A stretch of 5,032 bases of DNA from Rubrobacter sp. (lineage in GTDB: Bacteria > Actinomycetota > Rubrobacteria > Rubrobacterales > Rubrobacteraceae): assembly GCA_013817025.1 (NCBI GenBank), contig JACDDK010000092.1:1-5032 (forward strand). Reading direction: 5' to 3'. Below are positions 1 through 5,032 of the stretch, piece by piece. The position numbers and the translations under genes were made by a program. A model generated the notes under the pieces. That model worked only from the letters and a program-made list of their open reading frames with translations, did no database searches and had not been told where the DNA came from. Position 1 is the first letter of the stretch. Each line of letters begins with the position of its first letter.

Positions 1-36
1 GGAATGATCCGGGCGTGATCCAACGCTCCTCGTCCG

Positions 37-1431
37 CTATTCCTCGACCATTGCGAACAGGCTGTTGAAGGATTCGGCGAGGGTTGGGTGTGCGAAGGCA
101 CCGTCGCGCAGGACGGTGTAGGGGAGCTTGCCGAGGATAGCTATGTGGATCATCGACATGATCTCACCGCCCTCCATCCCGAGCACCGCAGCACCCAGCA
201 CCTCACCCGTTTCGGCGTCCACGAGGGCTTTCATCAGGCCTCGGCTCTCGTCGTACTCCAGCGCCCGCGCCACGGACGTCATCGGCATCTTCACGACCTT
301 CACGGTACGCCCCCGCTCCTCGGCCTCCGTCTCGCTCAGACCGACCCGCCCGAGTTGCGGGTCCATAAACACCGTGTAGGCGACCACCCGATCCGCGACG
401 CTCGCATCGCCGCCATCCAGCAGGTTCGTCTTCAATACCCGGTAATCGTCGTAGGAGATGTGCGTAAACGCCGGACCGCCCTTCACGTCACCGATGGCGT
501 AGACGCCCGCGACGTTCGTCTCCAGTTTCCCGTTCACCGTCACGAAGCCACGCTTGTCCGTCTCTATGCCTGCCGCGCCGAGGTTCAAAAGGTCCGTGTT
601 CGGAGGGCGGCCCGCGGCTACCAGGAGGTGCGAGCCCTCTATCGTGCGCTCGCCGTCGGGGGCGTTGACCGTCAGGTGGATTTTGCCGTTATCGTCCTGT
701 TCCACACTGCTCGCCTCGGTCTGTAGCAGGACCTCGACACCGTCGTCGTCCAGGATGTCGGCGACGGCTTCGGCGATATCAGAATCTTCGCGGGCGAGGA
801 GTTGAGGGCCGCGCTGGACTATCGTGACCTCGCTACCGAAGCGGCGAAACATCTGGGAGAACTCAAGGCCGATGTAGCCGCCGCCGAGGACGATCAGGTG
901 CTCCGGCACCTCGTCAAGCTCCATGATCGAGGTGGAGTCCAGATACGGCACCGCGCCGAGCCCGTCCACCGGAACCTCGCCAGGCCGCGCCCCGACGTTG
1001 ATGAAAATATTCTCGGCGGCTATTTCGAGCGTACCGCCGTCGTTTAGCTGGATCTCCAACTCCTTCGGCCCGATAAACCGTGCCTCGCCCATAATGAGGT
1101 CGAGGTTATCAGCGCTTTCGAGACCCTTTTCGTTGCCGCCTCGGAACTTGTCCACAATGTCCCGCTTGCGGCCCCGCACGACGCTCATGTCCACGCTCAC
1201 GGGGCCGGTCTCGACGCCGTAGTCGGCTGCGCGGCGGGCGATATAGGCGGCGCGGGCGCTGGCGACCATCGTCTTCGTGGGCGTGCAGCCCTCGTTCACG
1301 CAGGTGCCACCGGCGTGCTCGCGCTCTATGACGGCGGTCTTGCGCCCGGCGGCGGCGAGTGCCTTAGCCAGCGGATTGCCGCCTTGCCCCGACCCGATAA
1401 TGACCGCGTCGTACTGTTGCGATTCGCTCAT
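37..1431 (-). CDS. FAD/NAD(P)-dependent disulfide oxidoreductase, MerA/RclA-like (class I flavoprotein)
   Basis: This 464-residue cytoplasmic flavoprotein would pass electrons from NAD(P)H through FAD to a redox-active cysteine pair and on to a disulfide, metal ion or other oxidant. Visible features are the FAD-binding GSGQGG (13-18), the active-site motif GGTCVNEGCTPTK with C44 and C49, a second dinucleotide fold GGGYIG (183-188), the FAD-contacting AIGD (312-315), and a C-terminal dimerisation domain ending in HPTLAE with H448 and E453, the usual catalytic His-Glu pair. Q206-R207 after the second fold hints at NADP(H), which is an inference. It has only two cysteines. The N-terminal heavy-metal domain and C-terminal Cys pair of true mercuric reductase are absent, so a mercuric reductase label would be unsafe; lipoamide dehydrogenase is also less likely. 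The start at 1431 is chosen because GGGAG lies 7 bases upstream and the FAD motif begins at residue 13. An upstream in-frame start at 1593 would add 54 residues without family likeness. It lies downstream of msrAB. Confidence 0.9.
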   Translation of the reverse strand: MSESQQYDAVIIGSGQGGNPLAKALAAAGRKTAVIEREHAGGTCVNEGCTPTKTMVASARAAYIARRAADYGVETGPVSVDMSVVRGRKRDIVDKFRGGNEKGLESADNLDLIMGEARFIGPKELEIQLNDGGTLEIAAENIFINVGARPGEVPVDGLGAVPYLDSTSIMELDEVPEHLIVLGGGYIGLEFSQMFRRFGSEVTIVQRGPQLLAREDSDIAEAVADILDDDGVEVLLQTEASSVEQDDNGKIHLTVNAPDGERTIEGSHLLVAAGRPPNTDLLNLGAAGIETDKRGFVTVNGKLETNVAGVYAIGDVKGGPAFTHISYDDYRVLKTNLLDGGDASVADRVVAYTVFMDPQLGRVGLSETEAEERGRTVKVVKMPMTSVARALEYDESRGLMKALVDAETGEVLGAAVLGMEGGEIMSMIHIAILGKLPYTVLRDGAFAHPTLAESFNSLFAMVEE

Positions 1432-1438
1432 GGTAAAG

Positions 1439-1443
1439 CTCCC
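1439..1443 (-). promoter_or_regulatory. Ribosome binding site deciding the flavoprotein start
   Basis: The minus strand reads GGGAG, then 7 bases, then ATG at 1431. This places translation at MSESQQ and argues against the longer frame that opens at 1593 inside the end of msrAB. Confidence 0.7.
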
Positions 1444-1476
1444 GTCTGAAAAATAACTTTGTGTTAGCCGCCACCG

Positions 1477-1508
1477 GCACGCTCCCCGGCTGATCCCGTG
1501 GAGCGTGC
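1477..1508 (-). other. Strong stem-loop upstream of the flavoprotein gene
   Basis: A perfect 9-bp inverted repeat (GCACGCTCC paired with GGAGCGTGC) continues, after one mismatch, with three more pairs (CGG/CCG) closing a 6-base loop. On the minus strand the nearest T-run (TTATTTTT, about 1449-1456) is some 20 bases past the stem, so it is not a textbook intrinsic terminator. It could stop or slow polymerase after msrAB, protect an mRNA end, or be a protein-binding palindrome. The structure is seen directly; its role is unknown. Confidence 0.6.
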
Positions 1509-1516
1509 GAGGCGCG

Positions 1517-1542
1517 TCGGAGAGCCCGCACAGACTCTCCGA
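1517..1542 (-). other. Stem-loop just after msrAB, possible terminator without T-run
   Basis: An 8-bp perfect stem (TCGGAGAG with CTCTCCGA) encloses a 10-base loop and begins 11 bases after the msrAB stop codon. The following minus-strand bases are GC-rich with no T-run. The position right behind a stop codon fits a 3'-end or terminator hairpin, and T-poor hairpins have been proposed as terminators in high-GC bacteria. It sits only 8 bases from the second stem-loop at 1477-1508. Confidence 0.5.
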
Positions 1543-1553
1543 GGTTTGATGCT

Positions 1554-2636
1554 CTAGCGGCGCTCCAGGTCGAGGGCGGCGCTGTTCATGCACCAGCGCT
1601 GGCCGCCGGCCTCGCGGGGACCGTCGTCGAAGACGTGACCGAGGTGCGAGTGGCAGCGGGCGCAGCGGGCTTCGGTGCGGATCATGCCGTGCGAACGGTC
1701 TTGGATCAACTCGACCGCATCCGGCGAGACGGCTTCGGTGAAGCTCGGCCAGCCCGTGCCGGAGTGGAATTTGGTCCCGCCGTCGAAGAGCGGGTTGCCG
1801 CAGGCCGCGCAGTGGTAAAGGCCGTCATCGTCGGTGTCCACGTACTCGCCGGAGAACGGCCGCTCGGTCCCGGCCTCGCGCAGCACCGCGTACTGCTCGG
1901 GCGTGAGCCGCTCGCGCCACTCATCGTCACTACTCGGGAGCGGACGGAGATCACCGTTCGTCTCCAGCTCGGCGGTCGTGTCGACGCCGAGCCCGACCGG
2001 GCAGCTCACGCCGGTCCCGCCGAGGCCACAGTAGCCGTTCGGAACTTTGTGCAGGTACTGCTGGTGGTAGTCCTCGGCATAGTAGAACTCGCCCAGCGGA
2101 GCTATCTCCGTGGCGACGGGCCCGTAGTTGGCCTTCGCCAACTCCTTCTCGAAGGCGGCGCGGGTCTTCTCGATGGCGTCGCGCTGCTCGTCGTTCGTGT
2201 AGTAGACCGCCGAGCGGTACTGGGTGCCTACGTCGTTGCCCTGGCGCATTTTCTGCGTGGGGTCGTGGCCCTCCCAGAACGTCGCGAGCAACTGCTCGTA
2301 AGAGACCTTCGCGGGGTCGAAGACGACCAGCACGACCTCCGTATGCCCCGTTCGACCACCACAGACCTCCTCGTAGGTCGGGTTGGGCGTGTAGCCGCCC
2401 GCGTAGCCGACCGCTGTGGTGTAGACGCCGTCGAGCTTCCAGAATATGCGCTCCGCGCCCCAGAAACAGCCGAGACCAAAGACCGCTGTCTCCATAGTCT
2501 CGGGGAACGGCGGCTGAATGGACGTGCCGAGGACAGCGTGCTTATCGGGGATGGTGAACGGCGGGCGGTCGCGCCCGGCCAGCGCATCCTCGGGCGCTAC
2601 CATCGAGGGCTTGGGACGGTCGAATAGAAACCTCAT
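1554..2636 (-). CDS. msrAB: Bifunctional peptide methionine sulfoxide reductase MsrA-MsrB fusion
   Basis: This 360-residue enzyme reduces both epimers of methionine sulfoxide: MsrA the S form and MsrB the R form. The MsrA domain (about 1-215) carries GCFWG with catalytic C57 and two C-terminal cysteines, C203 and C212, as in E. coli-type MsrA, whose N-terminal extension it also resembles (PEDALAGR, 15-22). After a linker (about 220-239) the MsrB domain (240-360) has zinc-binding C276/C279 and C325/C328, the SGTGWPSF motif (292-299) and RWCMNSAALDL with catalytic C349. T294 lies where many MsrB proteins, including that of E. coli, have a cysteine (often the resolving one), so recycling of this domain may differ. 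No signal peptide is seen, so it is probably cytoplasmic and thioredoxin-dependent. AAGGAG 5 bases before the ATG supports the start. It follows the peroxiredoxin-like gene by 52 bases, probably in one transcript. Confidence 0.97.
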   Translation of the reverse strand: MRFLFDRPKPSMVAPEDALAGRDRPPFTIPDKHAVLGTSIQPPFPETMETAVFGLGCFWGAERIFWKLDGVYTTAVGYAGGYTPNPTYEEVCGGRTGHTEVVLVVFDPAKVSYEQLLATFWEGHDPTQKMRQGNDVGTQYRSAVYYTNDEQRDAIEKTRAAFEKELAKANYGPVATEIAPLGEFYYAEDYHQQYLHKVPNGYCGLGGTGVSCPVGLGVDTTAELETNGDLRPLPSSDDEWRERLTPEQYAVLREAGTERPFSGEYVDTDDDGLYHCAACGNPLFDGGTKFHSGTGWPSFTEAVSPDAVELIQDRSHGMIRTEARCARCHSHLGHVFDDGPREAGGQRWCMNSAALDLERR

Positions 2637-2692
2637 GTCTTCTCCTTACCTGGACGTTTGTATGGATATTTTACCGTGCGCGTGCGGTTCAT
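2633..2692 (-). CDS. Possible 19-residue basic mini-cistron between the peroxiredoxin-like gene and msrAB
   Basis: An ATG at 2692 overlaps the TGA of the peroxiredoxin-like gene (ATGA), and the frame ends with a TGA overlapping the msrAB ATG (again ATGA). The peptide would be MNRTRTVKYPYKRPGKEKT, with seven Lys/Arg and one Glu. AAAGGAG (2699-2705) stands 6 bases before its ATG, a near-ideal ribosome binding site. The arrangement would let ribosomes pass from one gene to the next by reinitiation. Against it, the codons are less GC-rich at third positions than the neighbours, the peptide matches no family I know, and a 60-base open frame can arise by chance. It could be a coupling peptide, a small functional protein or coincidence. 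Confidence 0.35.
   Translation of the reverse strand: MNRTRTVKYPYKRPGKEKT
2642..2647 (-). promoter_or_regulatory. Ribosome binding site of msrAB
   Basis: The minus strand reads AAGGAG with 5 bases to the ATG at 2636. It supports the full-length MsrA N-terminus rather than internal methionines 12 or 48. The site lies inside the last codons of the possible mini-cistron at 2633-2692. Confidence 0.75.
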
Positions 2693-3522
2693 AAGGTACT
2701 CCTTTCACGCACGTTGCGGGCGGTTGGGCCGTTCGCGTGTTCCACGACCTCGAACTCGACGGGCGTACCGGGCCTAATCGTTCGGTAGCCCTCGCCGGGG
2801 ATGGCGGTGAAGTTAAAGAACACGTCCTCGCCATCGTCGCGCGAGATCTCACCGTTTCCCGACGCCAAGTCGAACGATTTTACCCGACCGCGGGCGACGG
2901 CTAGCCTGTTCGCACCCGGAGTCGGCGCACCGTCGGCCCATTCCTGCTGCGGGATGCGGATGCTTTTGGCGTGCGGTGTGTTGAAAGCCTCGTAGCCGTA
3001 GTTCGAGTTCGTTTGCATGATGGCGCGCAGGTCGTGGCGCAACTCCTCGACCGTGGGACGGCCAACGAAGAACCAGCCATCGTAGACCTTGTGGACCGTC
3101 AGGTCCGGATGCAGGACGAACGCGAAGGGCCGGGCACGGTAGGCGTACTCGCCCTCGGTCTCGTCCAGGATGCCTATGCTGTTTATGACCTCGCGCTTCT
3201 CATCGGAGAGAAACGGCCACTCCGCACCCAGACCTGCCCGGAAGGCCGCCGAGACCATCGGCGGGTCGGCGTTCACAACCACGAGCTTGCAGTAGTTGAC
3301 CGAAAGCTCGCCCTGAAAGCCAACGAGCCCTCGCATCTGCTGTTGGTCCCGCGGGCAGAAGAACCCCCGCGAGAAGACTAGGATGAGCGGATAGCCGTCG
3401 AGAAAGCCCATTTTCTCGTCCATGACGCTCGGCCGGGTGAATGTGGAGAGCGTCTTCGGGACGCCGCGATGGTTCGGCAGCGTGAAGTCCGGGAAAACAT
3501 CGCCGGTCTTGAGGTTCGTCAC
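2689..3522 (-). CDS. Peroxiredoxin-like protein fused to a C-terminal cold-shock-like domain
   Basis: The 277-residue product has two parts. Residues 1-170 are a thioredoxin-fold AhpC/TSA-type domain: GDVFPDFTL (7-15), the core strand LILVFSRGFFCP with the likely peroxidatic C56, and R131 before a strand and HPD as in peroxiredoxins. The RGFFCPRD stretch resembles peroxiredoxin-like proteins with RGxWCPxC, but the second cysteine is D59; the only other cysteine is C78. Residues about 210-277 resemble a cold-shock (OB-fold) domain: GRVKSFD, DDGEDVFFNFTAI, GYRTIRPGTPVEFEV and GPTARNV match the family in order. The RNP2-like VFFNF (234-238) is kept, whereas RNP1, normally KGFGFI, reads SGNGEI (221-226), so nucleic-acid binding may be weak or lost. 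The start is GTG with a weak AAGAGA upstream, supported by the GDxxPDF motif at residue 7. It begins 25 bases after the DM13 gene. Peroxide reduction is likely but not proven. Confidence 0.88.
   Translation of the reverse strand: MTNLKTGDVFPDFTLPNHRGVPKTLSTFTRPSVMDEKMGFLDGYPLILVFSRGFFCPRDQQQMRGLVGFQGELSVNYCKLVVVNADPPMVSAAFRAGLGAEWPFLSDEKREVINSIGILDETEGEYAYRARPFAFVLHPDLTVHKVYDGWFFVGRPTVEELRHDLRAIMQTNSNYGYEAFNTPHAKSIRIPQQEWADGAPTPGANRLAVARGRVKSFDLASGNGEISRDDGEDVFFNFTAIPGEGYRTIRPGTPVEFEVVEHANGPTARNVRERSTL
2699..2705 (-). promoter_or_regulatory. Shine-Dalgarno-like site at the end of the peroxiredoxin-like gene
   Basis: AAAGGAG on the minus strand lies inside the last codons of the peroxiredoxin-like gene, 6 bases before the ATG at 2692. 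It is too far from the msrAB ATG (more than 60 bases) to serve it, and msrAB has its own site. Its only obvious client is the mini-cistron. Confidence 0.45.
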
Positions 3523-3547
3523 TCGTTATCTCTTTTCTATGAGACGT

Positions 3548-4192
3548 CTACGTCAGGGGTGCGGTTGCGAAGTTCGAGGTAAAGCGTTTGCACCAGACCG
3601 AGATCGCACGGTGCGTATCGGGGTTGTAGTCGGGAGGCAACTCGTAAGTCTGGTTGCCCACGTTGCCCTTGAGTTGGCCCGCGCTCACGAACCCGGCCTT
3701 CAGCGCCGCCGTCTCGTCCGTGGCGTCGAGGGCGGCGATAGCGTAGACGTACAGATCCGGGCCGTTCTCGACGTTCAACCCCTCCAGCCGCAACACGTGC
3801 GTGCCGTTAGTCTGGCGATAGACGGTGGCCATCCCCGTTCCCGCATGGTCCACGGGATGAAACTCCCCGGAGGATACCGCGACCGGACCCGCCGGTTCCT
3901 CTTTATCCGCTTCCCCGGCAACGGGCTTCTCGTCCTCTTTTCTCTCTTGTTTCTCTTCGGTGCCGGAGTCCGTCATCGTGGTTTCGGATGCGGGTTTGCT
4001 TTCCGGGTCCTCGGCGTCGGGGGTCTTTTTCTCGGGGGAGGGATCGGCGGCGACTTCAAAGTCTTCGTTGACCTCGTTCTCCTGAAAGAGCGTCTGGACC
4101 CCGAAGACGCCCAGGGCCAGGTACAGGCTGGCGGCGACCGCCAGGGCTCCGAGCCCCCAGAAAAGCTTGCTACGCATCAGTCGTCGCATCAT
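3548..4192 (-). CDS. Membrane-anchored DM13-domain protein
   Basis: This 214-residue protein starts with a short basic stretch (MMRRLMRSK) and one hydrophobic segment (about 10-33), a signal anchor that would place the rest outside the membrane. Residues about 38-104 form a low-complexity linker rich in Glu, Lys, Asp, Pro and Thr. Residues 107-214 are a DM13 domain: GEFHPVDHAGTGMATVYR, NGPDLYVY (143-150), GQLKGNVGNQTYELP (172-186) and WCKRF with C201, the only cysteine. DM13 domains are thought to act in electron transfer, with this cysteine as the candidate redox residue; the exact reaction is not established. No lipobox is seen. AGGAGG 6 bases before the ATG fixes the start; ATG at 4189 is a near-equal alternative. 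It appears to be the first gene of the cluster, after a terminator for the upstream membrane gene. Confidence 0.9.
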   Translation of the reverse strand: MMRRLMRSKLFWGLGALAVAASLYLALGVFGVQTLFQENEVNEDFEVAADPSPEKKTPDAEDPESKPASETTMTDSGTEEKQERKEDEKPVAGEADKEEPAGPVAVSSGEFHPVDHAGTGMATVYRQTNGTHVLRLEGLNVENGPDLYVYAIAALDATDETAALKAGFVSAGQLKGNVGNQTYELPPDYNPDTHRAISVWCKRFTSNFATAPLT

Positions 4193-4198
4193 GGTTGT

Positions 4199-4204
4199 CC
4201 TCCT
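4199..4204 (-). promoter_or_regulatory. Strong ribosome binding site of the DM13 gene
   Basis: A full AGGAGG lies 6 bases before the ATG at 4192 (9 before the second ATG at 4189). It is the best match to the consensus in the window, fitting a well-translated first gene. Confidence 0.8.
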
Positions 4205-4259
4205 CTTTATCGCGGTTTTTGAGATAGCTAGATACGAGCTTGCGCCCGTGCCGCTGCGG
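4205..4259 (-). promoter_or_regulatory. Probable promoter region of the DM13-led cluster
   Basis: This is the space between the terminator of the upstream gene and the DM13 ribosome binding site, so the cluster promoter is expected here. Its AT-rich patch (4220-4235) contains TATCT twice, 8 bases apart, on the minus strand (TATCTAGCTATCT), which could include a -10 element or an operator. I see no convincing -35 box at standard spacing. The assignment rests mainly on position. Confidence 0.3.
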
Positions 4260-4298
4260 AAAAGACCCGACGACCGTTTCGGTGGTTTCGTTGTCGGG
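4260..4298 (-). terminator. Probable intrinsic terminator after the VTT-family gene
   Basis: On the minus strand CCCGAC pairs with GTCGGG (4293-4298 with 4266-4271), an inner ACCG-AAA-CGGT hairpin sits between the arms, and TCTTTT follows directly. The structure begins 18 bases after the stop codon of the membrane protein gene. A GC-rich stem plus T-run in this position is typical of a Rho-independent terminator, although the outer stem is only 6 bp and the structure is branched. Confidence 0.6.
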
Positions 4299-4316
4299 GG
4301 TGGCGAGCATGGTGGC

Positions 4317-5032
4317 TTAGCTCTCGTTACGCTTCTGGATCCAACCAGGTATCAGGGAGATGACGACGAATACGACCGCCGCCACGCCGAGGTAGATGAA
4401 CGTGCTCGTTGGGTCCTTCTGGGCGTTCGCCAGCGAACCTCCCGCGAAGGCGTACACTGCCGCTCCGGGGATGATGCAGACCGCCGTGAGGCCGACGTAG
4501 ACGCCGAAGCCGATCTTGGTCAGGCCGTAGGCGTAGTTCTGCAAGTTAAACGGGAACAGCGGCACGAGCCGTGTGATCAACAGCATCCGCCAGCCCTGTT
4601 TCTCCACGCCCTCGTCCAGCTTGCGGACGCGCTCGTTGTTCGCCGTCCAGCCCTCGACGAGGCCGCGCGCCGCATAACGCCCGATCAGAAAAGCCAGCGT
4701 CGCGCCGATGGTAGCCCCGATCACGACCCACAGAGTCCCGAACACCGGCCCGAAGACCAACCCCGCTAACAACGACAACGGTGTACCGGGCAGGAACGCC
4801 ACCGTGGCGACCGCGTAGAGCAGGATGAAAACAACGGGCGCGATCACTCCGAAACCGAGGATCCAACCCCGCAGCCGGTTCAACCCATCCAAACCAACGT
4901 ACTCCGAGAGCCCTGTGAGCCGCGCCACCACTACGACCGCCACCAGCACCAGCCCGATCCCAACGAGCTTGCCGACGTTCTTTCTTTTGTTCTCGGGATC
5001 GTTGGATTCGATGGCGTCCGAGCGCGGGTCGG
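4317..5032 (-). CDS. VTT-domain (TVP38/TMEM64, DedA superfamily) membrane protein, 5' end outside the window
   Basis: This is an integral inner-membrane protein of the VTT/SNARE-associated type. Visible hydrophobic segments alternate with VAFLPGTPLSLLAGLVFGP (FLPG near codons 79-82 from the window edge), GATLAFLIGRYAAR, the polar loop before RLVPLFPFNLQNYAYGLTKIG (from about codon 154), and IIPGAAVYAFAGGSL, the typical glycine- and proline-rich repeats of the family. A GTG at 4949 is open to use as a start, but it lies inside the first hydrophobic segment. The same frame stays open to the edge, adding 27 codons that read as a polar stretch (SNDPENKRKN) followed by VGKLVGIGL, with no ATG, GTG or TTG among them. 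The true start is therefore probably to the right of the window. Bacterial relatives are linked to membrane lipid transport or envelope homeostasis; the substrate here is unknown. A terminator separates it from the redox cluster. Confidence 0.9.
   Translation of the reverse strand, partial: DPRSDAIESNDPENKRKNVGKLVGIGLVLVAVVVVARLTGLSEYVGLDGLNRLRGWILGFGVIAPVVFILLYAVATVAFLPGTPLSLLAGLVFGPVFGTLWVVIGATIGATLAFLIGRYAARGLVEGWTANNERVRKLDEGVEKQGWRMLLITRLVPLFPFNLQNYAYGLTKIGFGVYVGLTAVCIIPGAAVYAFAGGSLANAQKDPTSTFIYLGVAAVVFVVISLIPGWIQKRNES

Noticed and set aside
1..36. Left edge after the flavoprotein stop codon, with TGATCC repeated twice
   Set aside because: The repeat is only 6 bases and may be chance; no stem with a T-run and no start of another gene can be supported in so short a stretch.
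1432..1593. 54-residue N-terminal extension of the flavoprotein
   Set aside because: It would start inside the end of msrAB, cross both stem-loops and add residues unlike any flavoprotein N-terminus; the ATG at 1431 has a ribosome binding site and sits correctly before the FAD motif.
1635..2627. Long plus-strand open frame (330 codons) opposite msrAB
   Set aside because: It is the mirror of a well-supported MsrA-MsrB gene in GC-rich DNA, where antisense frames stay open easily. The product is rich in Arg, Ala, Val and Leu and matches no family I recognise.
2637..2688. Possible promoter for msrAB around the AT-rich TAAAATATCC (minus strand)
   Set aside because: A -10-like TAAAAT is present, but no -35 box fits at normal spacing, and the short gap favours co-transcription from upstream.
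3422..4222. Plus-strand open frame opposite the DM13 gene and the start of the peroxiredoxin-like gene
   Set aside because: It spans two real genes and their gap on the other strand, and its product is low-complexity with no known motif.
4170..4310. Minus-strand 46-codon frame between the VTT and DM13 genes (begins MLATPDNETTET)
   Set aside because: Its codons cover the probable terminator (4260-4298) and the DM13 ribosome binding site, it runs 23 bases into the DM13 gene in another frame, and its own ribosome binding site is weak. The terminator explains its GC-rich third positions.

Overview
The window holds five tightly spaced genes, all on the minus strand, so the region reads from high to low coordinates. 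The DNA is GC-rich (about 60% by eye, not counted), uses a GTG start alongside ATG starts, and has clear Shine-Dalgarno sites. Together with the gene types this suggests a free-living high-GC bacterium, possibly an actinobacterium of the Rubrobacter kind. That placement is an inference from style and gene content only. There are no rRNA or tRNA genes, mobile elements or CRISPR repeats.

Layout in the direction of transcription: (1) a VTT/DedA-superfamily membrane protein, cut by the right edge of the window (5032-4317), followed by a likely intrinsic terminator (4298-4260); (2) a membrane-anchored DM13-domain protein (4192-3548) with a strong ribosome binding site; (3) 25 bases further on, a thioredoxin-fold peroxiredoxin-like protein fused to a C-terminal cold-shock-like domain (3522-2689); (4) a possible 19-codon mini-cistron whose start and stop each overlap a neighbouring gene by ATGA (2692-2633); (5) a bifunctional methionine sulfoxide reductase MsrA-MsrB fusion (2636-1554); (6) a 122-base gap with two strong stem-loops; (7) a two-cysteine FAD/NAD(P) disulfide oxidoreductase of the MerA/RclA type (1431-37). 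The last 36 bases at the left edge hold no recognisable gene.

The four genes from DM13 to the flavoprotein look like one oxidative-stress locus, possibly with the flavoprotein partly uncoupled by the stem-loops. MsrAB repairs oxidised methionine, the peroxiredoxin-like domain would handle peroxide or thiol chemistry, the flavoprotein would move electrons from NAD(P)H to a disulfide, metal or other oxidant, and the DM13 protein would add a redox-active domain outside the membrane. Pairing methionine sulfoxide repair with a MerA/RclA-like reductase recalls bacterial defence against hypochlorous acid or metals, but the sequence does not show the actual stress.

The most unusual item is the peroxiredoxin-like/cold-shock fusion. 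Its cold-shock part keeps the overall family pattern but has lost the aromatic residues of the RNP1 motif. Next are the ATGA-linked mini-cistron and the paired stem-loops before the flavoprotein gene.
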